A stretch of DNA of 64,000 bases from Glutamicibacter uratoxydans (GCF_006539925.1 NZ_BJNY01000008.1:62001-126000), one strand, 5' to 3'. Positions 16,990-25,965 are shown, numbered from the stretch's first letter. Translations and numbers: made by a program. Notes: a model not told the origin generated them from the letters alone.

Positions 16990-18609
16990 ATGACTTCAGC
17001 AGCACCAGAACTCATCGTCTGCGCATCACGCATCCACAGCATGAGCGGCGAGCCGGCACCGGAGCAGACGGCCATCGCCGTGACCTCGGGGATGATCAGC
17101 GGCCTCGGGGCCGCCGGAGATCTCCTGAAGCAGGCGGACGCCCAGACAAGGATCATCGAGCTGGAAGGGACGCTCGTCCCCGCCTTCACCGATGCGCACG
17201 CCCATCCGGTGATGAGCCTGAGCATGGCCCGCGGGGCTGACCTCTCCGGCTGCCGCTCGCTGGACGAGGTGGCTGAGGCGCTGCGCGGCGAGGCAGCGGA
17301 CCGCGGGGCCGATGAGTGGGTGCTCGGCTGGGGTCTGGACCCGAACTTCTTCACCGAGCAGGGAATCAGCAACGACGTGCTGGTCCGGGCGCTCGGTGCG
17401 GAGCGCTTGGCCTATGTGACGCTCTTCGACGCCCACTCGGCCATCGCTTCTCCTGCCGCGCTGCGGCGTGCGGGGATCGACTCTCAGCGCAGCTGGCCCA
17501 GCGGTTCCAGCGTCGTCGCCGATGCCTCGGGAAAGCCCACCGGGCACCTGCTGGAATTCGAGGCGATGGCACTGGTGCAGGAGGTCCTTCCGGCGCAGGA
17601 TCTGGATGAACAGGTGCTCGGGCTGCACGGCCTGCTCGGCGAAATGGCGGCACAGGGCCTCGGGGAGGTGCATGTGATGGACATGAACCATCCGCAGATC
17701 TTTGAACTGCTGGACGCTGCCGAGGCCCACGCGCTGCTTCCGGTCAAACTGCGCATCTCGCCCTGGTGCACGCCGGCGCTCAGCGACGAAGAGTGTGCCG
17801 AGCTGGTCGCTCTGCAGCAGCGCGGCGGCGACCGCTGGAAGATCGAAGGGGTGAAATTCTTTATCGACGGGACCGTGGAGGGCGGCACCGCATGGCTCGA
17901 AACCCCCGACAGTAAAGGCGAATCCACCACTTCCGCCTGGGGAGACATCAGCGCCTACGCGCACCGCATCGAGCAGTTGCACCGGGCCCAGGTGCCCACG
18001 GCCACCCACGCCATCGGGGAGCGCGGCATCCGCGAGGTCGTTGAGACACTGGCGGCGCTGCCAGCCATCGGCGTCCAGCACCGCATCGAACACATTGAAT
18101 CGGTGCCCCGCCAGGTGATCGAGCAGCTGGCCGCCGCGGGCATTGCGGCGAGCATGCAGCCCACGCACTGCACGCATTACACCAAGGCCGATGGCAGCGA
18201 CGACTGGTCGGTGCGCCTGGGCGCCCAGCGGGCGGCGCGCGCCTGGTGCCTGCGCGATGTGCTGGATGCCGGCGCTGTCCTGGCCCTTGGTTCGGACTAC
18301 CCGGTGGCCCCGTACCCGGTGCTGCCGATCATGGCAGATGCCCAGCTGCGCCGACCGGTCGAAGACGATACGGCCGCCCCAATCCTTCCGGAGCAGGCGA
18401 TTACCGCCGCCGAGGCCCTGGCCGGTTACACCACCGGCCCGCACCGTGCCATCGGCAGGGAAGGCGGAGCGCTGAGCCTGGGAGCTCCAGGCTCCTTCAC
18501 GGTGCTCGACGTGGATCCGCTGAATGCCTCCCCGCAGGAATTGGGCGCCGGAAGGGTACTGCTCACGGTATCCGAGGGAATCATCACCTTTACGGGCAAT
18601 GACCTGTAG
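16990..18609 (+). CDS. YtcJ-type amidohydrolase (amidohydrolase_3), copy 1
   Basis: 539 residues of the zinc amidohydrolase superfamily, group of N-substituted formamide deformylases. Metal-site elements are FTDAHAHP, the VKFFIDGTVEGG segment, THAIGERG, HRIEHIE and the catalytic Asp in ALGSDYPVAPYP. AAAGG lies eight bases before the ATG. It follows the APC permease and has a paralogue at 20205-21803 with the same C-terminal DAQLRRPV segment. It probably hydrolyses an N-acyl or N-formyl amine brought in by the permease; the exact substrate is not visible. Confidence 0.9.
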   Translation: MTSAAPELIVCASRIHSMSGEPAPEQTAIAVTSGMISGLGAAGDLLKQADAQTRIIELEGTLVPAFTDAHAHPVMSLSMARGADLSGCRSLDEVAEALRGEAADRGADEWVLGWGLDPNFFTEQGISNDVLVRALGAERLAYVTLFDAHSAIASPAALRRAGIDSQRSWPSGSSVVADASGKPTGHLLEFEAMALVQEVLPAQDLDEQVLGLHGLLGEMAAQGLGEVHVMDMNHPQIFELLDAAEAHALLPVKLRISPWCTPALSDEECAELVALQQRGGDRWKIEGVKFFIDGTVEGGTAWLETPDSKGESTTSAWGDISAYAHRIEQLHRAQVPTATHAIGERGIREVVETLAALPAIGVQHRIEHIESVPRQVIEQLAAAGIAASMQPTHCTHYTKADGSDDWSVRLGAQRAARAWCLRDVLDAGAVLALGSDYPVAPYPVLPIMADAQLRRPVEDDTAAPILPEQAITAAEALAGYTTGPHRAIGREGGALSLGAPGSFTVLDVDPLNASPQELGAGRVLLTVSEGIITFTGNDL

Positions 18610-18687
18610 ATCCTCGTCTTTCCCGCGTCATCTTTTCTAGAATGAAGCTGTCCTGAGGATCATGGAACCAATTGCAAGGGGTACACG

Positions 18688-19032
18688 ATGGGTATGTTCG
18701 CTAAAAAGGGCGATAGTGCAGTTCTGGCCAAGCTGAATGCGGCGCCGAGCCCTTATAAGGAAATCGGCCAGCGGCTGCACGAAATCATCAAGGAATCAGC
18801 CCCCGAGCTGGAGCCGGTGCTCCGCTGGGGCATCCCGTTCTACACTCGCAACGGCGAAGACGTCTGCTACATCAAATCCGACAAGGACTACTTGGTCTTC
18901 GGCTTCGGTGAGACGATCAACCCCGCATTCCGCGAGGGGGAAACCATGCACCCGGTGGTCTGGAGCATCACCTCGTTGAACCCCGAGACCGAGCAGGAGC
19001 TGTCACGGCTGATCAAGCTGGCGGCGGCCTAG
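18688..19032 (+). CDS. DUF1801-family small protein
   Basis: 114 residues with the DUF1801 signature: a helix ending in ESAPELEPVLRWGIPFYTRNGEDVCYIKSDKDYLVFGF. The family (YdhG-like) is small, soluble and of unknown biochemical role. AAGGGG lies seven bases before the ATG. It ends 19 bases before a strong bidirectional hairpin. Confidence 0.85.
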   Translation: MGMFAKKGDSAVLAKLNAAPSPYKEIGQRLHEIIKESAPELEPVLRWGIPFYTRNGEDVCYIKSDKDYLVFGFGETINPAFREGETMHPVVWSITSLNPETEQELSRLIKLAAA

Positions 19033-19051
19033 CTCCGCATGTTTAAAACCG

Positions 19052-19092
19052 AAGGTCCGCGGCCCGATCACACTGATCAGGCCGCGGACCTT
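19052..19092. terminator. Bidirectional terminator
   Basis: A perfect 13-bp stem (AAGGTCCGCGGCC, 19052-19064, with 19080-19092) followed on the plus strand by a TTTT at 19098. It serves the DUF1801 gene and the convergent C45 gene. Confidence 0.85.
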
Positions 19093-19099
19093 GTGGCTT

Positions 19100-20197
19100 T
19101 TAGGCGTCCAGCGTGTACCAGGGGCGGGTTTCGCCTTCTGCAGGGGTGCCGTCCAGGACGCGGGCGGTGCGGGCCGCCGGCTCGAGGATGACGGTGGCCA
19201 GGCTGGCCCAGCGCTGGCCCATGGGCAGCGCCATGTCCGGTACGCAGGTCACTGCCGGTTCGCCCGGAGCGGTGAGCATCGAGTCGAAGACCTGGGAGGC
19301 GGACTGCGGTAGATTTTGGCTCAGCCGCTGGGCGAGGAAGTCGAAGCGCTGGGAGGAATCAGGCTGGTAGAGCCAGTTCTTCTCCTTGGCCTTGGGCTCC
19401 TCGGTCAGGAAATGGTTGGTGCGCAGGTGCAGCCCTGCCTGCAGCTGCGGCACCTCGAAGACGCCGTGCGGGGTCATGTCCAGCAGGGTCGCGCTGTGTT
19501 CGTCGAATAGGGCAAAGGATCCCGACGACTTGATCGGCGCGCTACGCACCAGCTCCACCGCTTCAGCCGTCGAGCCGGCGTTCTGCAGCACGTAGGCCGA
19601 GAGCACATGCATCGGGATGCCGCCCACGCCGTCGTCCTCGTGGCCCAGGATGTTGAAGTGCAGCGCCAGTCCGGCGTCGTTGATGCCGATCTTGCTCAGG
19701 ATGCCGTGTTCGGTGATGCCCGCAAAGCTGTGGGCGGCGCCGGCCACCTGCTGGGTGTGCCAGAATTCGGCCAGCTCTACATGCCAGTCCCAGGTCTGCA
19801 CGCCGAAGATCTCAGGAGTCTGGGCGGTGCCTGCGGTGCGCACGATGGTCGAGCATTCGCCAGGTCCGGTGGTCTTGGAGGCCGCCAGGATTTCGGTGCG
19901 CGCATTGAGCGCGCCCACCTGCCAAGGCTCAAGGCCTGCACCCTGGGCCGTGCCCAGGATCTCCTGCGCCAGCTGCGGGGCGAAGTTGTTGACGTCCTCC
20001 AGCGCCTGCTCCGCCATGGAGCGGATCTGGGCGGGTGCCAGCCCGCCAAGGCTGAAGAAGCGCTCGTAGACCTCGAAGCCTGAGGCCAGCGAGGCGCCGA
20101 GCTGCTCGCCGCGCTGGCGGCCGCGCAGCAGCGGGTCGGTTGAGTTGATCTGTACCTGCGGGCGCTGTGCCGGGCGCGGGGCTGGGAAGGCGGTCAT
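19100..20197 (-). CDS. C45-family N-terminal-nucleophile acyltransferase/amidase
   Basis: 365 residues resembling the acyl-CoA:6-aminopenicillanate acyltransferase family (peptidase C45). Visible landmarks are the LRGRQRGEQLG entry, LNARTEILAA, GECSTI with the presumed nucleophile Cys that becomes N-terminal after self-cleavage, GVQTWDWH, GLALHFNILGHEDDGVGGIP and RTNHFL. Members cleave or form amide bonds of acylated amines. The ATG at 20197 follows the stop of the amidohydrolase gene by seven bases with GGAG overlapping that stop, so the two are one operon that acts on related amides. Confidence 0.85.
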   Translation of the reverse strand: MTAFPAPRPAQRPQVQINSTDPLLRGRQRGEQLGASLASGFEVYERFFSLGGLAPAQIRSMAEQALEDVNNFAPQLAQEILGTAQGAGLEPWQVGALNARTEILAASKTTGPGECSTIVRTAGTAQTPEIFGVQTWDWHVELAEFWHTQQVAGAAHSFAGITEHGILSKIGINDAGLALHFNILGHEDDGVGGIPMHVLSAYVLQNAGSTAEAVELVRSAPIKSSGSFALFDEHSATLLDMTPHGVFEVPQLQAGLHLRTNHFLTEEPKAKEKNWLYQPDSSQRFDFLAQRLSQNLPQSASQVFDSMLTAPGEPAVTCVPDMALPMGQRWASLATVILEPAARTARVLDGTPAEGETRPWYTLDA

Positions 20198-20204
20198 GGT
20201 GCTC

Positions 20205-21803
20205 CTAGAGTGCGTGGTTGTGCAGTTCGCCAGCGACGACGGTGGCAAGCACTGGGTTGGTGGATTGTTCTTCGGGGGTCAGCTGCAGCGGGTTGGCGGC
20301 GAAGATGCTCAAATCTGCCGGTGCTCCCACGGCGATGACTCCGCCCAGCGGCTTGGCAGATGCCAGAGCAGGGATGCGGGTCATGCAGTGGTAGGCCTGG
20401 GCTGCGGTGACCGCCTGCTGTGCGTGCAGGGTGCCCTGCTGCGGCTGGTCTACAGGCCGGCGCAGCTGGGCATCGGCCAGCGCGATCCGCGGGTCGGCGA
20501 TGCCGATGGGCCAGTCGGAGCCCAGGGCCAGCGGTGCGTCGGCATCCAGCAGGTCATTGGTGCGCCAGCCGTGGGCTGCGCGCTCGGCGCCCAGGCGCTG
20601 CGACCAGTTGTCGCTGCCGTCGGGGCTGGTCAAGCGGGTGCCGTGCACCGGCTGCACCGAGGCGATGACCCCGAGCTGCGCAAAGCGGCCCAGCAGTTCA
20701 TCTCCGATGGATTCAAGATGCTCGATGCGGTGGGCGCCGCCCGCGACAGGCCCGGCTTCCTCCAGGGCGTCGAGCGCGAAGGCCACTGCCGCGTCGCCGA
20801 TGGCGTGGGTGGCGGTGGGGACTTGGTGGTCCGCGAAGAACTTAACCGCGCGCTTGTAGGCCTGCGGGTCGCGCCAGAGGCTGTGGGCGTTCTGGCCCAG
20901 ACAGTCGGGGGAGTGGAACCAGGCCGAGCCGTTGTCTGCGGTGCCGTCGAGCATGAATTTCACGCCCGCCACCTGCCAGCGCCTGCCTCCCAGCCCCTGC
21001 AGCTCCAGGGCTTCTTGCCACTGTTCGGCGGTGGAGTCGGCCGGGACCAGCGGCGAGCAGCGCACCGTCAGCGGCAGCTGCCCGCGCTCGTCCAAGTACC
21101 GCAGCACCTCTTCGGAGGGCTGCGCAAAGTCGAGTGCGTGGATTTCGGTCAGCCCGCTGGCCGCCATGGCGTTCAGCTCCGCCAGCACGTAGCCCGCGGC
21201 CTGCTCGGTAGTTGGCACCGGGTAGTGGTCCATGACCAGGTCCATGGCCTGCAGCTCCAGGATGTAGCCGGTGGGCGCGCCGTCGGAATCCAGCACGATC
21301 TGCGAGGCGTCGGCGAAGCGCTCTTGGCCGGTGATCGACAGCTCTTCAATGACTGCCGGGCTGACCACCAGGGCGTGGGCGTCGGCGGTCATATAGCTGA
21401 TCTTGACGCCGGGGAAGTGTTCTTCAAGAAATATCCCGCTGACCTGCTCGCCAAAGATGTTGACGTCTAGGTTGAATCCGGTAATCCACTGGTTAGCGCC
21501 CAGTGAGCGGATGCGGGCATCGGTGGCCTGCAGCAGGTCCTGGATGCTGTGTGCGTCGATGAGATCCAGTGACATGCCGCGTTCGATCGAGCCCCAGATG
21601 GGGTGGGTGTGGATGTCTACCAGGCCGGGCAGCAGCACGCCGTCTACTGCTAGGTGCTGAGCGGAAGGCGATGCGGCGCTGATCAGCTCGTCTCCGCCGA
21701 CAGCGGTGATGATCCCGTCAGAAATCACCACGGTGGTATCCCCGGATTCGGGGGCCAGGGGATTGATGATGGCCTTCGCCGAAATGATCAGATCCGCGTT
21801 CAC
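20205..21803 (-). CDS. YtcJ-type amidohydrolase (amidohydrolase_3), copy 2
   Basis: 532 residues, same family as the protein at 16990. Metal-site elements are LPGLVDIHTHP, VKFMLDGTADNG, THAIGDAA, HRIEHLE and LALGSDWP. The GTG at 21803 has GGAGGA eight bases upstream. It is first in an operon with the C45 protein and faces the tetR gene across a perfect 22-bp palindrome, which implies repression by TetR. Together the pair suggests stepwise hydrolysis of an acylated amine. Confidence 0.9.
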   Translation of the reverse strand: MNADLIISAKAIINPLAPESGDTTVVISDGIITAVGGDELISAASPSAQHLAVDGVLLPGLVDIHTHPIWGSIERGMSLDLIDAHSIQDLLQATDARIRSLGANQWITGFNLDVNIFGEQVSGIFLEEHFPGVKISYMTADAHALVVSPAVIEELSITGQERFADASQIVLDSDGAPTGYILELQAMDLVMDHYPVPTTEQAAGYVLAELNAMAASGLTEIHALDFAQPSEEVLRYLDERGQLPLTVRCSPLVPADSTAEQWQEALELQGLGGRRWQVAGVKFMLDGTADNGSAWFHSPDCLGQNAHSLWRDPQAYKRAVKFFADHQVPTATHAIGDAAVAFALDALEEAGPVAGGAHRIEHLESIGDELLGRFAQLGVIASVQPVHGTRLTSPDGSDNWSQRLGAERAAHGWRTNDLLDADAPLALGSDWPIGIADPRIALADAQLRRPVDQPQQGTLHAQQAVTAAQAYHCMTRIPALASAKPLGGVIAVGAPADLSIFAANPLQLTPEEQSTNPVLATVVAGELHNHAL

Positions 21804-21821
21804 GATGTCCTCCGCCTTTCA

Positions 21822-21843
21822 CTATTGGTGTTAACACCAATAG
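21822..21843. promoter_or_regulatory. Perfect 22-bp palindrome, TetR operator
   Basis: Arms CTATTGGTGTT and AACACCAATAG form a perfect palindrome without spacer, between the divergent amidohydrolase and tetR genes, 18 bases from one start codon and 32 from the other. Length and place fit a TetR-family operator that controls both directions. A related site lies at 12834-12855. Confidence 0.85.
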
Positions 21844-21875
21844 ACTCTGACTTCTAAAACTAATAGGGTTGCGGC

Positions 21876-22505
21876 ATGAGGTCAAGTGCTGCAAAACCGC
21901 GAGTCAGGAAAAATCCCGAAGACCGCAGGCTGGAAATTCTGGATACAGCATCCCAGTTGGCGCTACGCATGGGTCTTGAAAAAGTGACAATGAAACTGGT
22001 TGCAGAACATCTTGAGGTTCGCCCGGGCCTGATCAGCCACTACTTCCGCACCATTGACGAACTGCTCTGTGCCGCCTTTGAACGCGCCGCCACCAGGGAG
22101 CGCGAAGCACTCTTCGAGGGCCAGGGAGAAGAATTGAAGGGCCTCGCTGCGCTCTGCGCCTTTTTGCGGCAGGCCACCGCGCCTGACTTTTCCGATCTGG
22201 GCAAGCTGTGGCTCGATGCGCGGCACCAGTCCCGCTACCGCGCCGCTTTGCGCGAAGTCGTGATCGCCCAGGAACTGCTGACCAACCAGCAGCTGAGCAC
22301 TTGTATTGAACAGGCGCTGGAAATGGGAGAAATTTCCGGAATTGATCCTGAACAGGCGGCGACAGAAATTCTGATCGTCGTCGACGGCGCCGGAAGCTAC
22401 GTGAATACGTCGTCTGAGGAAGCAACAGCGGCGCTCGCCGGGGTGACCTGGCGGATGTCCGAGCGCGCCCTGGGCCTGGAGGCCGGGAGCCTGAATGCAG
22501 GATAG
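21876..22505 (+). CDS. TetR-family transcriptional regulator
   Basis: 209 residues. The N-terminal helix-turn-helix (EILDTASQLALRMGLEKVTM and LEVRPGLISHYFRTIDEL) is typical TetR; the rest is a helical ligand domain resembling the BetI/RutR-type C-terminal domain. The gene is divergent from the amidohydrolase-C45 operon and its own palindrome is copied at the NCS1 permease promoter. The ligand is likely the substrate or product of that pathway. Its last 11 bases overlap the start of the AlkD gene. Confidence 0.93.
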   Translation: MRSSAAKPRVRKNPEDRRLEILDTASQLALRMGLEKVTMKLVAEHLEVRPGLISHYFRTIDELLCAAFERAATREREALFEGQGEELKGLAALCAFLRQATAPDFSDLGKLWLDARHQSRYRAALREVVIAQELLTNQQLSTCIEQALEMGEISGIDPEQAATEILIVVDGAGSYVNTSSEEATAALAGVTWRMSERALGLEAGSLNAG

Positions 22506-23262
22506 GACCTCGGCTGCGGACAGTCCGAGGGATGTCCCAAGCATTCTGGATGCTCTGGGCGCAAATGCCAGTCAGAAGCACAAGGCCAATGTCGTGCGAA
22601 TGGGCATTCCCGAGCAGAACAGCCTCGGCGTGCCGATGCCGGTGATTCGCTCCCTGGCAAAATCGCTGGGCCGCTCGAACAACCTTGCCTGGGAATTGTG
22701 GGCTGTGCAGATCCATGAGGCGAGGCTGCTGGCCGCCCTGGTCTTCGAACCGGGCACGCTGAACCACGCGCAGCTCAACAGCCTGCTGGGCGAGGTCGCT
22801 TCGTGGGATCTCTGCGACCATTTGTGCGCTTCGGTCTTTGCAGCGGATCCGGAGTATCCGCAGCTCATCGAGCAATGGGCTGATGCCGAGCAGACCTATG
22901 TAAAACGAGCGGCCTTTGCGCTGATCGCCACCCAGGCAACGCATCAGCGCTCCCTTGGCCAGCAGCTCATCGGGCAGTGGTTCGGGCTCATTGAAAGATG
23001 CGACCGCGATGACAGGGCCCATGTCAAAAAGGCTGTTTCCTGGGCCCTGCGAGAACTTGGCCATATCGATATCCCCACCCGGGACCGGGCGTTGGCTGTC
23101 GCCAAGGGCCTGATCGAGACCGGGAGTAATGCGGGGCGGTGGATCGGTAGGGATGCCTCCAAGGAACTGGCTGATCTGGTTTTTGTTCCAGGTCGCCGAA
23201 GGCTGGTGTCTTCGCATTCAAAGGCGGCGCAAGCCGCCGCCGCGACGGCGTTCGGGAAATGA
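22495..23262 (+). CDS. DNA alkylation repair protein, AlkD-like
   Basis: 255 residues of HEAT-like helical repeats in the AlkD/DNA alkylation repair family, which excises alkylated bases without base flipping. Seen are the early GIPEQNSLGVPMPVIRSLAK segment, the ASWDLCDHLC segment with its conserved Trp-Asp, and VKKAVSWALRELG near the end. The start overlaps tetR by 11 bases, so it is co-transcribed with the regulator although no functional link is evident. Its stop codon lies inside the left arm of a 12-bp terminator hairpin. Confidence 0.9.
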   Translation: MQDRTSAADSPRDVPSILDALGANASQKHKANVVRMGIPEQNSLGVPMPVIRSLAKSLGRSNNLAWELWAVQIHEARLLAALVFEPGTLNHAQLNSLLGEVASWDLCDHLCASVFAADPEYPQLIEQWADAEQTYVKRAAFALIATQATHQRSLGQQLIGQWFGLIERCDRDDRAHVKKAVSWALRELGHIDIPTRDRALAVAKGLIETGSNAGRWIGRDASKELADLVFVPGRRRLVSSHSKAAQAAAATAFGK

Positions 23263-23303
23263 CGATGTTCCGCAGCCGACGGAATGCCTCAATTTCCCGA
23301 ACG
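23249..23303. terminator. Bidirectional terminator between alkD and lhgO
   Basis: CGTTCGGGAAAT (23249-23260) pairs perfectly with 23292-23303; the 31-base loop holds a second small hairpin (TTCCG/CGGAA). It lies between two convergent genes. Confidence 0.65.
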
Positions 23304-23308
23304 TTGAA

Positions 23309-24505
23309 CTACATCTGAAGGTTTTCGACGATGTACTGGGCAATAGCCATCGAGCTGGTGGCGCCTGGGGACGGCGCATTGCGGATATGAGTCGTTTGGG
23401 CCCGGTAGTCAATGGCAAAGTCGTCGAGCAGCCCGCCGTTCTGATCCATGGCCTGGGCTCGGATTCCGCGCGTCAAGCGGGTGGCTTTCGCGCCCTCGAG
23501 CGACGGCACGTATTTAGCCGCCTGCTGCAGGAAAAACTCCTTGGAAGCAACGCTGCGTATTTCGCGTACTGCCGCCGGCGCATTGCGGGCTGCAAACTTC
23601 CAGAACGCCGGGTTGGCGAGCACCTCGGCGAAGTCCCTGGCGTTCAGGCCCAATCCTCGATAGTTCTCCCGCGACAGCGACAGGAAGGCATTGGGCCCCA
23701 CAGTCATCTGCCCATCCACGCGCTTGGTGAGGTGGACGCCCAGGAATGGATATTTGGGGTCGGGTACGGGGTAGACCAGGCCATTGAGGATGCTGCGGTA
23801 TTCTTCCTCAAGCTGGAAGTACTGGCCGAAGAACGGGACAATCCGCGGCTGGTTCTGTGCTCCGGAACCGCGCGCCAGGCGGTCTGACTGGACGCCCGCG
23901 CAGACGATCACATGGTCTGCCCGGATCTCGCCTTCGCTGGTGTGAAGCACCACCCCGGTCTTCTGTTCGCTGATGCGCTCCACCGTGCAGCAAAGGCGCA
24001 GCTGCCCGCCCGCCTCAAGCACATCGTCGATCAGCGCCTGCGCCACTGCCGCATAGTCGATGATCGCGGTGTCGGGGGAGTGCAGTGCCAAACGCCCGAC
24101 GGCGTTGGGTTCGATGCTTTTAATACCCTGAGGCCCGAGCAGTTCTACCCCCGGAACGCCGTTGGCTTTGGCGCGTTCAAAAATGCTGTGCAGCCTGGTT
24201 TCCTCTGCCGAGTCCAGCGCAACGACCAGCTTTCCACATTTTTCATAGGGAAGGTTCTTTTTCTGAGCCAGATCGGTGACCAGTTCAACGCCCCGTCGGC
24301 ACAGCAGAGCCTTGAGGCTGCCCGGTTCGTAGTACAGCCCTGCGTGCACCACTCCGGAGTTGTGGCCTGTCTGATGCGCGGCCACGCGACCTTCCTTTTC
24401 CACCACGGTGACCTGCACGCCGGGAAATTTCATGGTCAGTTCCCGGGCTACCGCCGCACCGATGATTCCAGCACCCACCACGGCAAATGATCGAATTGGC
24501 AGCAT
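23309..24505 (-). CDS. lhgO: L-2-hydroxyglutarate oxidase
   Basis: 398 residues of the DAO family, LhgO type. It begins with the FAD-binding motif FAVVGAGIIGAAVARELTMK and shows RVAAHQTGHNSGVVHAGLYY, the flavin-site loop that is characteristic of LhgO, and near the end NAPSPGATSSMAIAQYI. The enzyme oxidises L-2-hydroxyglutarate to 2-oxoglutarate and passes electrons to the membrane. The ATG at 24505 has AAGGA seven bases upstream; an in-frame ATG at 24526 has no such site. It is a single gene, convergent with alkD. Confidence 0.92.
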   Translation of the reverse strand: MLPIRSFAVVGAGIIGAAVARELTMKFPGVQVTVVEKEGRVAAHQTGHNSGVVHAGLYYEPGSLKALLCRRGVELVTDLAQKKNLPYEKCGKLVVALDSAEETRLHSIFERAKANGVPGVELLGPQGIKSIEPNAVGRLALHSPDTAIIDYAAVAQALIDDVLEAGGQLRLCCTVERISEQKTGVVLHTSEGEIRADHVIVCAGVQSDRLARGSGAQNQPRIVPFFGQYFQLEEEYRSILNGLVYPVPDPKYPFLGVHLTKRVDGQMTVGPNAFLSLSRENYRGLGLNARDFAEVLANPAFWKFAARNAPAAVREIRSVASKEFFLQQAAKYVPSLEGAKATRLTRGIRAQAMDQNGGLLDDFAIDYRAQTTHIRNAPSPGATSSMAIAQYIVENLQM

Positions 24506-24701
24506 TTCCAGGTCCTTAAAGCTCATTGGTTGAAGGGTTGGCGATCAAGGCAGCGACGCTTGCGCTTGATGAACTCTATTAGACAATTTCATGATCTACA
24601 CCACCAAAACTTCTGCTAGCAGGGTGCTCTCGGGTAGGCTTGTTAGGTCTGTGCTACCGCATGCCTGAAACTTTGGTATGTCCGGCACAGATAACGCAAG
24701 A

Positions 24702-24746
24702 ACCTCCTGTTGCGGAAATACCGCGACCGTTTAGCCCAAAGGAGGT
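24702..24746 (+). promoter_or_regulatory. rpsF leader that can mask the ribosome binding site
   Basis: ACCTCC (24702-24707) is complementary to GGAGGT (24741-24746), the ribosome binding site of rpsF. Between them lies a small hairpin (GCGG/CCGC, 24712-24724) and an unpaired GACCGTT. A leader helix with an exposed CCG is the known target of the S6:S18 complex in other bacteria, so translational self-control is likely. The structure is read by eye. Confidence 0.5.
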
Positions 24747-24754
24747 GGGTTCAC

Positions 24755-25051
24755 ATGCGTGCTTATGAACTTATGGTCCTCATTGATCCAGAGGTCGATG
24801 ACCGTACCGTTGAGCCAACCATCGAGAAGTACCTCGAGGTTGTTCGCTCCCACGGTGGCACCATCGAAAAGGTTGATATCTGGGGTCGTCGCAAGATGGC
24901 TTACGAAATCAAGAAGAAGGCAGAAGCCACTTACGTAGTGGTGAACTACACCGCAGATCCAGCTACTTCCGCTGAGCTTGAGCGTCAGCTGAAGATCAAC
25001 GAGCAGATCCTGCGCCACAAGGTCACCCGCCCGGAAGAGGCTCGCGTTTAA
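24755..25051 (+). CDS. rpsF: 30S ribosomal protein S6
   Basis: 98 residues, full length for S6. It shows MRAYELMVLIDPEVDD, the GRRKMAYEIKKKAEATYV segment that contacts S18 and rRNA, and the TRPEEARV end. AAAGGAGG lies nine bases before the ATG at 24755. It is first in the rpsF-ssb-rpsR-rplI operon; S6 binds S18, encoded two genes downstream, on the platform of the small subunit. Confidence 0.98.
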   Translation: MRAYELMVLIDPEVDDRTVEPTIEKYLEVVRSHGGTIEKVDIWGRRKMAYEIKKKAEATYVVVNYTADPATSAELERQLKINEQILRHKVTRPEEARV

Positions 25052-25105
25052 TTACGCCTGTTCTTTCGTCGTAGGAAAAACGTTCACCCTTTCTAAGGAG
25101 AGTCA

Positions 25106-25663
25106 ATGGCAGGCGAGACTGTTATTACCGTCGTCGGAAATCTGACCGCCGACCCGGAACTGCGTTTTACGCCCTCCGGTTCAGCCGTAGCGAACTTTAC
25201 GATCGCATCGACTCCTCGCACCTTCGACCGCGAAACCAATGGATGGAAGGACGGGGAAGCCCTGTTCTTGCGTGCATCGGTATGGCGTGAGGCTGCAGAG
25301 AACGTTGCAGAAACGCTGACCAAGGGCATGCGCGTCATTGCCCAGGGTCGCCTGCGTTCGCGCTCGTACGACACCAAGGAAGGCGAACGTCGCACCGTGA
25401 TGGAGCTTGAGGTCGATGAAATCGGCCCATCGCTCCGTTTCGCTTCCGCCAAGGTAACCCGCACCCAGCGTTCCGGCGGTGGTGGCGGTGGCTTCGGTGG
25501 CGGTGGAGGATTCTCCAACGCCCCGCAGCAGCAGCAAAGTGCCCCACAGCAGCAACAGCAGCAGGGTGGTGGCTGGAACGCTCCAGCCAACGACCCGTGG
25601 AGCACCGGCGGCAACAATGGCGGCGGCTGGGGCAACCCAGGCAACGACGAACCACCTTTCTAA
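25106..25663 (+). CDS. ssb: Single-stranded DNA-binding protein
   Basis: 185 residues. The OB-fold covers about residues 1-110 ([20 protein letters not shown], then [19 protein letters not shown]). The tail is rich in Gly, Gln and Asn, with runs of Gly and Gln encoded by GGC/GGT and CAG repeats, and ends in the acidic tip NDEPPF that binds repair and replication partners. AAGGAG lies seven bases upstream. It sits between rpsF and rpsR as in many bacteria. Confidence 0.98.
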   Translation: MAGETVITVVGNLTADPELRFTPSGSAVANFTIASTPRTFDRETNGWKDGEALFLRASVWREAAENVAETLTKGMRVIAQGRLRSRSYDTKEGERRTVMELEVDEIGPSLRFASAKVTRTQRSGGGGGGFGGGGGFSNAPQQQQSAPQQQQQQGGGWNAPANDPWSTGGNNGGGWGNPGNDEPPF

Positions 25664-25682
25664 ACTAAAATTTATTCACCAT

Positions 25683-25702
25683 CCCGCAGATCACTCTGCG
25701 GG
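25683..25702 (+). other. Short stem-loop between ssb and rpsR
   Basis: CCCGCAGA (25683-25690) pairs perfectly with TCTGCGGG (25695-25702) around TCAC. With no T-run it is more likely an mRNA stability or partial attenuation element than a full terminator. Confidence 0.45.
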
Positions 25703-25725
25703 CTCCCAAACTAAGGAGCTCCACG

Positions 25726-25965
25726 ATGGCTAAGGCTGAAATCCGTAAGCCCAAACCAAAGTCCAACCCTTTGAAGGCCGCTGACATCACCGTCATCGAC
25801 TACAAGGACACCGCACTGCTGCGCAAGTTCATCTCCGACCGCGGCAAGATCCGCGCTCGTCGTGTGACCGGCGTTTCCGTGCAGGAACAGCGCAAGATCG
25901 CACAGGCAATCAAGAACGCACGTGAAGTTGCCCTGCTGCCTTACTCCGGCGCTGGCCGCGGCTAA
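25726..25965 (+). CDS. rpsR: 30S ribosomal protein S18
   Basis: 79 residues, complete S18. The family block with [19 protein letters not shown] and [20 protein letters not shown] is present. It lacks the CxxC zinc pair that some S18 copies have, which makes this the zinc-independent form. AAGGAG lies eight bases before the ATG. It forms a heterodimer with S6. Confidence 0.98.
   Translation: MAKAEIRKPKPKSNPLKAADITVIDYKDTALLRKFISDRGKIRARRVTGVSVQEQRKIAQAIKNAREVALLPYSGAGRG

Noticed and set aside
17026-18444. Long minus-strand frame across amidohydrolase 1
   Set aside because: Antisense of a conserved enzyme with no protein-like features.
25490-25580. Simple repeats in ssb as a mobile or CRISPR-like repeat
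   Set aside because: These are GGC/GGT and CAG codon runs encoding the usual flexible Gly/Gln tail of SSB.
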